Source of the DNA: Bryobacterales bacterium
GTDB taxonomy: Bacteria; Acidobacteriota; Terriglobia; Bryobacterales; Bryobacteraceae
Assembly (NCBI GenBank): GCA_003136675.1
Contig: PLFE01000195.1
Coordinates: forward strand, 1 to 33,488
Direction of reading: 5' to 3'
Length of the DNA: 33,488 nucleotides
Shown piece by piece: positions 7,151 to 14,728 of this stretch. The position numbers and the translations under genes were made by a program. The number at the start of each line of letters is the position of its first letter. Positions within the stretch are counted from its first letter, which is position 1. The notes beneath the pieces were generated by a model, which had not been told where the DNA came from, ran no database searches, and worked only from the letters and a program-made list of their open reading frames with translations.

Positions 7151-8722
7151 TCAACCCTGAACGCGCTTGGTTTTATCTTGCCAGAACGGCTCCCGCAGAT
7201 CACGCTTCAAGATCTTGCCGGTTCCGGTCTTAGGCAGAGGCTCGGAGCGGAAGAACCAGGCGCGGGGCATTTTGAACTTGGCTAGGCGTTCCGCCACGAA
7301 TTCCGCAAGCGTTGCCTGCGACAGCGTCTCATCGGGTTTGAGGACCACGAAGGCGACCGGGATTTCGCCCCACTTCTCATCGGGAGCGGAGACCACCGCG
7401 CACTCCATCACTGCGCTATGGGCGGCGATGGCGCGCTCCACTTCAATCGACGAGATGTTCTCGCCGCCGCTGATGATAATGTCTTTTTTCCGGTCGACGA
7501 TATGGACGTAGTTCTCTTCGTCCCAAACGGCCATGTCCCCGGTGTGCAGCCACGCTCCCGACATCACCGCCGCCGTGGCCGCGGGTTCGCGGAAATAACC
7601 GTCCATCACGCAATCGCCGCGCACCACGACCTCGCCGATGGTGTGCATATCGCGGGGTACCTGGTTCATGGCGCCATCCACCACGTGTACCTCGGTTCCG
7701 GGCAGCGGCCAACCCGCCATGGCTTGCCGGCGGAAGCGCTCCGCTTCGTCTTTGTAAGCCACCGTTCCCTTCTTGCGCGCGCCCGTAGCCACCGGCGACG
7801 TCTCAGTCAGCCCGTAGCCGGATTGCGCCAGGCAATGAAACGCGTCTTCAAGTCTCCGGCACAACTCGGGCGAAGACGCGGCGCCGCCGAGCATGATCAA
7901 TTCGAGGCTGGACAGGTCGAACTTCTCGCGATCGGGCGACATCAGCAGTGCGCCGGCCATCACCGGCACCAGCAGCATTCCGGTGGCGCGCTCCTGCTCG
8001 ATCAGACGGAAGACCGTAGTGGGTTCGAACCGCCGCACCATCACCTGTTTGCGCCCCATCATCGTGCAGGCCTGCGGCAATCCCCATCCGTTGGCGTGGA
8101 AGAGCGGGATGGTGTGCAGGTCTATGCCGGTATCGTTGTTGGTGGTCGACAGGGCCACGTTCATCGCGTGGAGGTAGAGGGTGCGGTGACAGAGCAGAAC
8201 GCCTTTGGGAGTTCCGGTGCTGCCGCTGGTGTAGAAGATTTCGGCGGGCGAAGCTTCGTCGAAGCTCATGATGTCGCTGCGCCGGGGAGTGGCGCGGGCG
8301 AGCGACGCTTCGTACTCCGGGCCGTCGAGCGCGATGTAGTGCTCAATCGCCGGACAGTCTTTCCGGAAGTGCTCGATGAGCGGCGCGAAGTCGTTTTCAA
8401 AGAGCACCACGCGGGCTTCGCAATGGTTCAGGATCTGGATCAGTTCCGGCGCGGTGAGGCGAACATTGAGAGGCGCCACAATTGCGCCGGCTTGAATGAC
8501 GCCGAAGTAGCCTTCCAGCAGCTTGTGCGTATTGAAGCTCAGATAGGCGACGCGGTCGCCGGGTAGGACGCCGAGGCTGCCGAGCGCGGCGGCGAGGCGT
8601 TCACAGCGTTCCCCGAACTCGGCGTACGTGAAACGGTGTGTTCCGCAAACAACGCCTTCCTTGCTGCCGTAAAGGTCGACGGCGCGGTAAAGGCAGCGGA
8701 CGGGGGTCAGGGGAATGTGCAT
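7151..8722 (-). CDS. AMP-forming acyl-CoA synthetase (medium/long-chain fatty-acid type)
   Basis: A 523-residue member of the ANL adenylating superfamily. It activates a carboxylic acid with ATP to an acyl-adenylate and then to acyl-CoA. Visible motifs are the P-loop YTSGSTGTPKG (about 163-173), GYGLTETSP, the hinge and nucleotide region TGDMAVWDEE to RKKDIIISGGENIS, and the C-terminal catalytic lysine K503 in KTGTGKILKRDL. Overall it resembles AlkK-type and fadD-like ligases; chain-length preference is unknown. The open frame continues to 9097, but that extension crosses a strong terminator and the neighbouring gene, so the ATG at 8722, giving the family-like MHIPLTPV start, is chosen. It reads into chrA 9 nt later. 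Confidence 0.93.
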   Translation of the reverse strand: MHIPLTPVRCLYRAVDLYGSKEGVVCGTHRFTYAEFGERCERLAAALGSLGVLPGDRVAYLSFNTHKLLEGYFGVIQAGAIVAPLNVRLTAPELIQILNHCEARVVLFENDFAPLIEHFRKDCPAIEHYIALDGPEYEASLARATPRRSDIMSFDEASPAEIFYTSGSTGTPKGVLLCHRTLYLHAMNVALSTTNNDTGIDLHTIPLFHANGWGLPQACTMMGRKQVMVRRFEPTTVFRLIEQERATGMLLVPVMAGALLMSPDREKFDLSSLELIMLGGAASSPELCRRLEDAFHCLAQSGYGLTETSPVATGARKKGTVAYKDEAERFRRQAMAGWPLPGTEVHVVDGAMNQVPRDMHTIGEVVVRGDCVMDGYFREPAATAAVMSGAWLHTGDMAVWDEENYVHIVDRKKDIIISGGENISSIEVERAIAAHSAVMECAVVSAPDEKWGEIPVAFVVLKPDETLSQATLAEFVAERLAKFKMPRAWFFRSEPLPKTGTGKILKRDLREPFWQDKTKRVQG

Positions 8723-8775
8723 GGTACGGGCCGCAATGCATTCTATCGCGTTGTTACAAGCAAAGTGCTGCATGC

Positions 8776-8806
8776 AAAAAAAAGCGCGGGCAAGGCGCCC
8801 GCGCTT
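8776..8806 (-). terminator. Strong rho-independent terminator after the 384-residue secreted-protein gene
   Basis: On the minus strand a perfect 10-bp GC-rich stem (8806-8797 paired with 8791-8782) closes a 5-nt loop and is followed directly by a run of T residues (A run at 8776-8783 on the plus strand). It lies 25 nt past the stop codon at 8832. It separates that gene from the acyl-CoA synthetase, which therefore needs its own promoter in the roughly 50 bp that remain. Confidence 0.95.
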
Positions 8807-8831
8807 CGAATCGTCGAAAGACGTGATTGAT

Positions 8832-9986
8832 TTAGCGGCGCCAGCCTCTGCCGTAGTAGCCGCGGCCGTAGAACCCACGGCCGTAGTAACCAAAGCCGCC
8901 GACGTAAAGGCTGGGTCCCCAATACGATCCATAGTAAGGAGAAGCATACGGGTACGCGCCAACTGGCGGATACGGGTATGGACGAGCGGCGAAGCTCGGT
9001 CCGCCCGGTCCGCCGCCCGGTCCATAGTCTTCACGCGACACCGCATAAAAGGCACCCGCCGAATGCGTGGTCGAAATCGTAATGGGCTGCTCCACACGGA
9101 ACGTCATTACAGATTCAGGCGTGATGACGGTTGGGCGCCCGCGAGTGACCAACACGCCGACCGTGCCGACAACCACGCCGCCGATGGCTCCCATCCCCGC
9201 GCCAAAGCCCGTGCCGGTTGCCGCCGCGCCGACGATGGCGCCCAGGGCGGTAGTCCCCACCACGGCGCTGGCATCGCGTCCATTCGAGGTTTGGCCCTTG
9301 CGATCGATCAGCGTTGTTTTAATGGGAAGCTGCTGGCCGTCGAGCAGCGTTAAGCCGGTGAGTTCGATGCGCATGCTGGATACGCCCTTGACGCGGCCGG
9401 CCTTCTGAACTTCAACCACGCGGCCATTCACCATTTGTCCGCGCTGGGCCACCACGAAGCCGTCAATTACAATCGGCTCAACCAGGGTCGCCGTGAAGGC
9501 ATCGCCGGGCTGATTATGGTCGCTAGTGAGAAAATTGTTCACACGAACCGTGACATATTTGCCCGCCGTCAGATTCAGAGCGTCCGGAACGCGCTCCTGG
9601 GGTGGCGGAGCCTGATAATTCCCCTGCGGCGCACCATATTGGTATTGGCCTTGAGCCGGTGGACCATATTGACCCTGGGGCGGAGGGCCGTATTGACCGC
9701 CGTTCCCATTCTGGTATCCGCCGTTGGTGTTGTATGCCGGAGGAGGCGGAGGAGCCTGCGGATACGGGTTCGGACTCCCTTGCTCCTGGGCCTGTGCCTG
9801 TGCGAGAGTCGGATCCGGCTGCGAGGAACTGATCTGCGGCGCAGCCTGCGAATTGCCGGCTTGCGGCGCAGGGTTGTCGAAGCGCTGCCAGTTATCGGTG
9901 CTCTGTGCAAGAACCGGCGCTGCGGCCTGGGTCATTGCGAAAACGGTGACTGCAAAAACTGTTGGAAAGATTTGAGGGCTTTTCAT
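8832..9986 (-). CDS. Secreted Pro/Gln/Gly/Tyr-rich protein with glycine-zipper segment
   Basis: A 384-residue exported protein of unknown function, of a kind seen in Acidobacteria. Residues 1-28 are a Sec signal peptide (MKSPQIFPTV start, A-L-A-Q end). Residues 30-125 are low-complexity, rich in Pro, Gln, Gly, Asn and Tyr, with GQYGPP-like repeats. Residues about 130-230 are an ordered beta-rich domain (VTVRVNNFLTSDHNQPGDAF to LPIKTTLI). About 240-280 is an Ala/Gly-rich glycine-zipper stretch that could insert in or lie on a membrane. The last 50 residues are Tyr/Gly/Arg-rich, ending in GRGYYGRGWRR. The open frame extends to 10118, but the ATG at 9986 gives a clean signal peptide. A strong terminator follows. 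Confidence 0.85.
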   Translation of the reverse strand: MKSPQIFPTVFAVTVFAMTQAAAPVLAQSTDNWQRFDNPAPQAGNSQAAPQISSSQPDPTLAQAQAQEQGSPNPYPQAPPPPPAYNTNGGYQNGNGGQYGPPPQGQYGPPAQGQYQYGAPQGNYQAPPPQERVPDALNLTAGKYVTVRVNNFLTSDHNQPGDAFTATLVEPIVIDGFVVAQRGQMVNGRVVEVQKAGRVKGVSSMRIELTGLTLLDGQQLPIKTTLIDRKGQTSNGRDASAVVGTTALGAIVGAAATGTGFGAGMGAIGGVVVGTVGVLVTRGRPTVITPESVMTFRVEQPITISTTHSAGAFYAVSREDYGPGGGPGGPSFAARPYPYPPVGAYPYASPYYGSYWGPSLYVGGFGYYGRGFYGRGYYGRGWRR

Positions 9987-10154
9987 ATTCGTTACCACGC
10001 TCACTACTACATCTAACGTAAGCAAGAGCAGGTTGGTTGCCACCGTTAAGCCTTTTTTAATGAATGGCTTACGAAGAAGAAAATGGGCCATTTCAACCGC
10101 TTGGTCCATTTCAGCCACCCGGATGGCCTATCTCTCACACATTCTTCGGAAGCC

Positions 10155-10331
10155 CTAAGCGGCGATGCTATGGCTGTGCAGGAATTCCTGCTGCAGCCGG
10201 TTCACAAATTCGTTCAACTGCAGATCGGTGTCACCGGCTAACGCGAGATCATATTGGCTCAGCCATCGTTCCGGCTGGGGTGCGGCGAAGAGCAAATCCG
10301 TCGCGATTTGGACAAGTTCAGCGTGTGTCAT
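10155..10331 (-). CDS. Small uncharacterised protein, 58 residues
   Basis: An unrecognised short gene lying between two larger minus-strand genes. It runs from ATG at 10331-10329 to TAG at 10157-10155, with a good ribosome-binding site (AGAGG about 5-6 nt before the ATG). The product begins MTHAELVQIATDLLFA and ends HSHSIAA. It is acidic and leucine/glutamine-rich, has no signal peptide or membrane segment, and its spacing of Leu, Ile and Val suggests two or three amphipathic helices around residues 3-16, 20-32 and 36-51. This pattern would suit a small binding protein or regulator, but no family is recognised. It sits 88 nt after the SLH gene stop and about 170 nt before the 384-residue gene. 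Confidence rests on the ribosome-binding site and non-random composition. Confidence 0.65.
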   Translation of the reverse strand: MTHAELVQIATDLLFAAPQPERWLSQYDLALAGDTDLQLNEFVNRLQQEFLHSHSIAA

Positions 10332-10373
10332 TCAAACCTCTATTACTATTTTGCACGCGAACCGCCATTGCGC

Positions 10374-10420
10374 CGTTAAGAAATGTCTGACCGTGCGTGA
10401 AAACCCTACGGTAAACAGAC
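10374..10420 (-). terminator. Possible weak terminator hairpin after the SLH-protein gene
   Basis: On the minus strand GTCTG (10420-10416) pairs with CAGAC (10389-10385), enclosing CCGT/ACGG (10411-10408 with 10394-10391), so the transcript can form a nested hairpin directly after the stop codon. The sequence that follows, ATTTCTTAAC, is only modestly T-rich, so termination may be partial and allow read-through into the 58-residue gene. Confidence 0.35.
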
Positions 10421-12564
10421 TACGCGGTGGGAACAACCGCCGCGACCGCATTCGGCAATACCGCTTCTTCAGTCCCGGTGATCACCCAGATCGATTCCGG
10501 CTGCGGTGTCACAGAGCTTCCCGGCGTCAGCGTGACAGTCAACGAAGTCGGGCTTAGCACGGTAACCGCTCCAACCGTAAAGCCGACCATGGGGCTCACC
10601 ACTGTTGTTCCCTGCACGAAGTGTGTGTTTGCCCCGGTAACCGTTACGGTCACTGAGTTCCCAATGCCGATCGCATTGGCGCTCACCGCGAACAGCACCG
10701 GCTGGGCAGCCGGCAGCAGCCGGTTGAAGAGGCCGCGCATCACGAAGATAGCCATGTCTCCACGCGTCACCGCGTTGTTCGGGCAGTAGGTCGTCGCCGT
10801 GCATCCGGAGGTGATGTTGTCCTCCTTCATGCGCTGTATCCAGTCAAATCCAAATGCGCCCACCGGGACATCGGTGAAATACGGCGTCGTGGGGAAGTCG
10901 AATTGCGTGTTCGTGCCGTAGCGTGCCCGGATCATGAAAATGGCCATTTGGGAGCGCGTGACGTTATCGTTCGGGCAGTAATTGAGTCCGCCTCCCGGGG
11001 CGGGGCCGCAGCCCGCCGTGATGCCGAGTTCGTACATCTTCTGGATGTATTCGAAGCCAAAACTGCCGGATGGAACGTCGGCGAAATAAGGCGTGGCGCT
11101 GTATGTGAAAGTTGCCGACGAGCCCTCGATGCCACGAATGATAAAGACCGCCATCTGGCTGCGCAAAACGTCGTCCGTGGGACAGTACGTCGAAGGGGTA
11201 CATCCCGAGGTGATGCCTTCCTGCGAGAGAAGGTTTACCGCATCGAAGTAGTATTCGCTCGGCGGCACGTCCGTAAAGACCTGGTGGATGAAGTTCGCGA
11301 CCACGAGTTGAGCCGCGGTCATCGTCACCGTAGTGGTGCTCGCATACGGGTCGGCCACCGCGCCGGACCAGCTCGTGAACGTGTAACCCGCGGCCGGTGT
11401 CGCCGTGATTTGCACGATTGCGTCCGATGCGAAATTCTGACCGGAAGCCGGTGTCACTGTGCCGCCCCCCGCCGGCGTCACCGATGTGGACAGCGTATAA
11501 GGCGCGGTGACGGGGAATTGATTTGTCAACGCGAACGTGGCCTGCGAAGCCAGACCAGCCACCGCCGCCGTAACGTTGAACGTTCCAGTGCTGCCGTTTG
11601 CAAACGCGGCCAACGAAGCCACGCCGGACGAGTTGGTCACCGCCGTATTCACTCCATTTGCAAACGTGACGCTCGGGCCGGATAAGGCGGGCGCCGTAAA
11701 CGTGACGGTCGCCCCCGTAACGGGATTACTCTCGGCATCGGCGACACTTACCGAAAGCGGCAAGGCAAATTGCGTGTCGAGCGATCCGGTTTGCGGCGTC
11801 CCACCCGAGATCGTGAGGCTCGCGGGATTTCCCGCGGCAACCGGCAGAATGACCACGGGACTCGCGATCCCACCAATCGTCAAAATCACATTTTGATCGC
11901 CGATCGGCGCGTTCAACGGGACCGTGAAATTCACCTGATAAAGTCCGATGTACCCAGGCGCGAGTCCGGAGAATGTGACCGTCGCCGCGATTCCGCCCAC
12001 GGTCACGGTCGGTTGCGCCAGCGTGACCGCCAGAGGGTTAGAGGGCGATAGCACCCCGGTTGCAACCACCGGATTGGTAGCACCTAGCCCGACGCCGTAT
12101 GCCGTGATCGTATCTCCCACATGCGCCGGGGACGAAGCGGAAACCACATTGGCTCCGTCGGTGAACGCCCCGATGCCCGAACCGGTCCCACTGGCCGTGG
12201 ATAACGCCGGCGCATAAGCGTTCAACGTCACCGGGAAAGGAGTCGACGCCGCACCGGTGTACGAAACCACCAGGTTCGATGGTCCAGTCGCAGCGTTTAC
12301 CGGCAACTCCACGTCGATCTGGCTGTCGGATGAGATCAGAATCCCGCAAGGCACTCCCGCGAGTGTGATCGAAAGGTCTTGAACGCCGGTCGGAGCAAGG
12401 TTTGTCCCGAATATGATCGCGTCCGCTCCGGGCGAAAGGGAGTCCTGGAGGGACGAATAATTCACGACGCTGCTCACCACAGGTTGTGCTTGCGCCATGG
12501 CGGTCACGGCTAATGCGATCGTCACGAGCGGAACGGCTTTCAGGACGCTTCTCAGGTTGTACAT
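10420..12564 (-). CDS. Surface protein: TIGR03437 domain, Ig-like and InlB-B-like repeats, three SLH repeats
   Basis: A 714-residue exported protein. The ATG at 12564 has GAGGAG 5 nt upstream, better than the ATG at 12582. Residues 1-26 are a signal peptide. About 28-235 is a TIGR03437 domain (Solibacter-type, unknown function). About 240-345 is a bacterial Ig-like domain. About 350-425 resembles the divergent InlB B-repeat (PAAGYTFTSWSG). About 430-620 holds three S-layer-homology repeats, each with an FTDVP-like or YFADVP-like start, a G-I/N-x-T-x-G-C...YCP loop and an RSQMAIFMIR-type helix. The last 90 residues look like another beta-sandwich. SLH repeats normally bind cell-wall polymers, so an attached surface protein is likely. 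Each repeat has a cysteine pair, probably a disulfide. Confidence 0.88.
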   Translation of the reverse strand: MYNLRSVLKAVPLVTIALAVTAMAQAQPVVSSVVNYSSLQDSLSPGADAIIFGTNLAPTGVQDLSITLAGVPCGILISSDSQIDVELPVNAATGPSNLVVSYTGAASTPFPVTLNAYAPALSTASGTGSGIGAFTDGANVVSASSPAHVGDTITAYGVGLGATNPVVATGVLSPSNPLAVTLAQPTVTVGGIAATVTFSGLAPGYIGLYQVNFTVPLNAPIGDQNVILTIGGIASPVVILPVAAGNPASLTISGGTPQTGSLDTQFALPLSVSVADAESNPVTGATVTFTAPALSGPSVTFANGVNTAVTNSSGVASLAAFANGSTGTFNVTAAVAGLASQATFALTNQFPVTAPYTLSTSVTPAGGGTVTPASGQNFASDAIVQITATPAAGYTFTSWSGAVADPYASTTTVTMTAAQLVVANFIHQVFTDVPPSEYYFDAVNLLSQEGITSGCTPSTYCPTDDVLRSQMAVFIIRGIEGSSATFTYSATPYFADVPSGSFGFEYIQKMYELGITAGCGPAPGGGLNYCPNDNVTRSQMAIFMIRARYGTNTQFDFPTTPYFTDVPVGAFGFDWIQRMKEDNITSGCTATTYCPNNAVTRGDMAIFVMRGLFNRLLPAAQPVLFAVSANAIGIGNSVTVTVTGANTHFVQGTTVVSPMVGFTVGAVTVLSPTSLTVTLTPGSSVTPQPESIWVITGTEEAVLPNAVAAVVPTA

Positions 12565-12595
12565 AAAACTCCTCACGGCCAACAGGTAGGACGCA

Positions 12596-12604
12596 AGTAT
12601 AACA
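12596..12604 (-). promoter_or_regulatory. Candidate extended -10 promoter of the SLH-protein gene
   Basis: On the minus strand TGTTATACT is an extended -10 element (TGn plus TATACT, one mismatch to TATAAT). It lies about 30 nt upstream of the ATG at 12564, between this gene and the upstream subunit-3-like gene, so the SLH gene need not depend on that gene for transcription. No good -35 box is visible. Confidence 0.35.
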
Positions 12605-12615
12605 GGCGTTGAAGT

Positions 12616-13185
12616 CTAGTGCTCGTGAACGCAGCCTTCAAAGCGGCTGAGAGCCTGATTCCCCTGATACCCCAGTTCCTGCACCAGGCCAGTGTAGGAA
12701 GTGTAGTACCCGTCGGCCGTCAGGTTCTTCATTGCTCCGAAGAACTTCGGTCCCGGCGAATCGAGATGGCCGGCGTCAGCCGACGCGCTCAAGGGGGTCA
12801 GTATGTCGATCTGCTCTTCCCTTTGCAACTCGACGAACTTCTTTTCGTGGAAGCGTACAGCTTCGGCATCCAGCCACGCGATGCCTTCGCGGAACACGGC
12901 CTGCTGCCGGGGATTCTGCGAAACGACGGAATCGACATATTGCGGCACGCCCGCGGCCACCGCGCCCGGCGTATCGGTCGCGGGAATGATCAGATCGGCG
13001 ACGCGCGCGATAACAAGACCTTCAGCAACGGTGAAGAACCGGGGCTCAAAGGGCGCGACCACAGGCACGTTGAAATGTCCGTGCGTGTGCTGCTCCTGCC
13101 CGTAAAGCTCGTCCGCCGGGAAGGGAAAGGTACACGTGGCGCCCACCGCTCCGATGATCTTTAGGTAATCGCGCCGCGTCTCCAT
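12616..13185 (-). CDS. Gluconate 2-dehydrogenase subunit 3-like protein
   Basis: A 189-residue protein of the Gluconate_2-dh3 family, the small partner of periplasmic FAD (GMC-type) sugar dehydrogenases that pass electrons to a cytochrome. The start METRRDYLKIIGAVG contains a twin-arginine motif (R4-R5-D-Y-L) and a hydrophobic stretch, so it should be Tat-exported. Family features include the FFTVAEGLVIARVADLIIP segment (about 50-68), the DTPGAVAAGVPQYVD motif (about 70-85) and the YYTSYTGLVQELGYQGN region near the C-terminus. Two His-rich patches are seen, EQHTHGHF and the terminal VHEH. No GMC oxidoreductase or cytochrome c lies nearby, so the catalytic partner must be elsewhere. The open frame extends to 13281, but the Tat start is preferred. 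A DUF2156 gene diverges 45 bp away. Confidence 0.85.
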   Translation of the reverse strand: METRRDYLKIIGAVGATCTFPFPADELYGQEQHTHGHFNVPVVAPFEPRFFTVAEGLVIARVADLIIPATDTPGAVAAGVPQYVDSVVSQNPRQQAVFREGIAWLDAEAVRFHEKKFVELQREEQIDILTPLSASADAGHLDSPGPKFFGAMKNLTADGYYTSYTGLVQELGYQGNQALSRFEGCVHEH

Positions 13186-13230
13186 AAAGGAGATTCTACA
13201 TGCTTTTCCCGAGCGTGAGAACCTACCTAA

Positions 13231-14247
13231 ATGCGTGAGACGATGTTCGCGTACCACGCGAAATATGGTTACAACCCGCATAGTCTGGTTTCCATCGCCG
13301 GAGCTTCCGGATGGGAAGCGTCACGCGCTCATGGCGCCGTACCTTACCGCGAAGTGGGACACACGTGGCTGGCATGCGAACCATTGTCCGAGGCCGCGGA
13401 CCTGGAAACCGTAGCCCAGGAGTTCCTCGAATTCGCCCGGAGCCGCGGGAAACTGGCGGCGTTCGTCCCCTCTACCGAGCGCTTCGCGCGCCTCGCTCCG
13501 AACCTGGGTCTCGATTGCGTTCCGGTCGGCATGTCACCATACTTCGATCTCACGGTCTGGAACCCATCCGGAAGCCGCGGGCACACCATTCGCAAGGAAC
13601 TTCGCAAAGCTCGCAACGCCGGGGTCACCATCGAAACCTTGCCCGGCGGCGAGTATCCGGAGGCGGAAGTTGCTCAACTGGAACGCGCCTGGGCCTCCAC
13701 CCGCCGCACGGTCCAGTTCGGCTGGCTCTTCGGCTCGGATATCCACAATTTCCCCGAATGCCGAACCAACTTCCTGGCCCGCGACGCCACCGGCCGGCTG
13801 GTGGCGTTGCTGAGCGCCGCGCCATTACCGGCGCGCAAAGGGTGCTACCTGAAAGACTTTCACCGTCACCCGGAAGCTCCCAAGGGCACCACGGATCTGC
13901 TGTTTGTGACAGCTTTTGAATATCTACTGGCCTGGGGCATCAGGCTGGTCACGCCGGGCACTGTGCCGCTGCATGGCATTTCTGCACGGGACGCGCTCCG
14001 TTATGGCGGCCATGGCACGCTGATCCGCGCCATGGACCATTTTGCCCAGCGCGGGGAGGCCGTTTATAATTTCGCCGGACTCTACCGCTTCAAGGCGCGC
14101 TTTGACCCGCAATGGTGGGAGCACGAGTACGCCATGGCGCCGCCGGTGCTCTTCAATGTGTTTCGTGTAGGCTGGGCCATCGCCAGGGCGACCGCGCCGG
14201 ATGGCGTGTTAAAGGCGGTGCTGAGCGGATCTTGGCGGGGGGTGTAA
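13231..14247 (+). CDS. DUF2156 (MprF C-terminal-like / GNAT-fold) protein
   Basis: A 338-residue soluble protein resembling the C-terminal catalytic domain of MprF-type aminoacyl-phosphatidylglycerol synthases, which has two GNAT folds and transfers an aminoacyl group from tRNA to a lipid. Visible hallmarks are YFDLTVWNPSGSRGHTIR, then the basic KELRKARNAGV helix (about 120-132), FLARDATGRLVALLSAAPL, and YLKDFHRHPEAPKGTTDLL, matching the family's R-x-P-x-A-P-K-G-x-x-D motif. Near the end YNFAGLYRFKARFDPQW matches the family's L-x-x-F-K-x-K-F-x-P-x-W. It lacks the MprF membrane flippase domain, so the acceptor is uncertain. Substrate and aminoacyl group cannot be told from sequence. No ribosome-binding site is clear at 13231; an in-frame ATG at 13243 is an alternative. 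Confidence 0.8.
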   Translation: MRETMFAYHAKYGYNPHSLVSIAGASGWEASRAHGAVPYREVGHTWLACEPLSEAADLETVAQEFLEFARSRGKLAAFVPSTERFARLAPNLGLDCVPVGMSPYFDLTVWNPSGSRGHTIRKELRKARNAGVTIETLPGGEYPEAEVAQLERAWASTRRTVQFGWLFGSDIHNFPECRTNFLARDATGRLVALLSAAPLPARKGCYLKDFHRHPEAPKGTTDLLFVTAFEYLLAWGIRLVTPGTVPLHGISARDALRYGGHGTLIRAMDHFAQRGEAVYNFAGLYRFKARFDPQWWEHEYAMAPPVLFNVFRVGWAIARATAPDGVLKAVLSGSWRGV

Positions 14248-14285
14248 CCGCTGCTAATGCCCGAAGCGATTTCATCCGATCTACC

Positions 14286-14306
14286 GCTTATATGAGGCTT
14301 ATATGA
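14286..14306 (+). repeat. Two direct copies of GCTTATATGA at the PilZ gene start
   Basis: GCTTATATGA occurs at 14286-14295 and again at 14297-14306, one base apart. The second copy contains the PilZ start codon; the first contains another ATG (14292) that opens a four-codon frame whose TGA overlaps the PilZ ATG. The GAGG ribosome-binding site (14294-14297) lies at the copy junction, so it serves the second ATG. Confidence 0.6.
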
Positions 14307-14656
14307 ACGACAAGCGCCTTCTCAACCGGTCCATCTGTGCGGACCTGGTTTATTTGGAGTGGAGAGAGAAATCCGGTCGAGGTAACGAAAACCGATGCGA
14401 ATGCACCGCGGTTCTTGAGGATATTTCGCCGCGTGGCGCGTGCCTGCAGGTGGAGCGCCCGGTACCAGTGGACATTGAAGCCACCATCCGGCACGGGGCG
14501 AACTGGTCGGCGCACTGCTCCATTAAGTACTGCGCGTTTCGCGAGATCGGCTACTTTGTGGGGATCGAGTTCTCGGATGCGGAGGCGTGGTCCCGCTTTG
14601 AGTTCCGTCCCAAGCATCTGCTGGACCTGCGCGAGCTATCCCGCGGAGCGGATTAA
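14303..14656 (+). CDS. PilZ-domain protein, putative cyclic-di-GMP receptor
   Basis: A 117-residue single-domain protein of normal PilZ length. PilZ domains bind cyclic-di-GMP through an RxxxR motif and a D/N-x-S-x-x-G motif; here R5-x3-R9 and D40-I-S-P-R-G45 are both present, so binding is plausible. The GYFVGIEFSD strand (about 83-92) is the usual last core strand. No output domain is attached, so it would work by binding a partner protein. The start is supported by GAGG 5 nt upstream. It follows the DUF2156 gene by 55 bp. It could be read together with the PAS-GGDEF-EAL enzyme at 31579, but a functional link is only inferred. Confidence 0.88.
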   Translation: MNDKRLLNRSICADLVYLEWREKSGRGNENRCECTAVLEDISPRGACLQVERPVPVDIEATIRHGANWSAHCSIKYCAFREIGYFVGIEFSDAEAWSRFEFRPKHLLDLRELSRGAD

Positions 14657-14670
14657 GACTGCGCAACTGT

Positions 14671-14687
14671 CGCAAATGTAATTTGCG
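14671..14687. other. Perfect hairpin between convergent genes
   Basis: CGCAAA (14671-14676) and TTTGCG (14682-14687) form a perfect 6-bp stem with a 5-nt loop, in the 72 bp between the convergent PilZ and permease genes. It could act on both transcripts as a small bidirectional terminator, but no T-run follows on either strand. Confidence 0.35.
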
Positions 14688-14728
14688 CCGGGCTATCCTT
14701 GCACCGACATCACCCCAACTCCTCCAAC

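Noticed and set aside
8723-9097. N-terminal extension of the acyl-CoA synthetase frame
   Set aside because: It crosses the strong terminator at 8776-8806 and the end of the neighbouring gene, and it resembles no ligase sequence; the ATG at 8722 gives the normal family start.
10064-10557. Two plus-strand frames in the gap around 10064-10557
   Set aside because: Their translations lack recognisable structure, and the minus-strand 58-residue gene with a ribosome-binding site explains the coding signal better.
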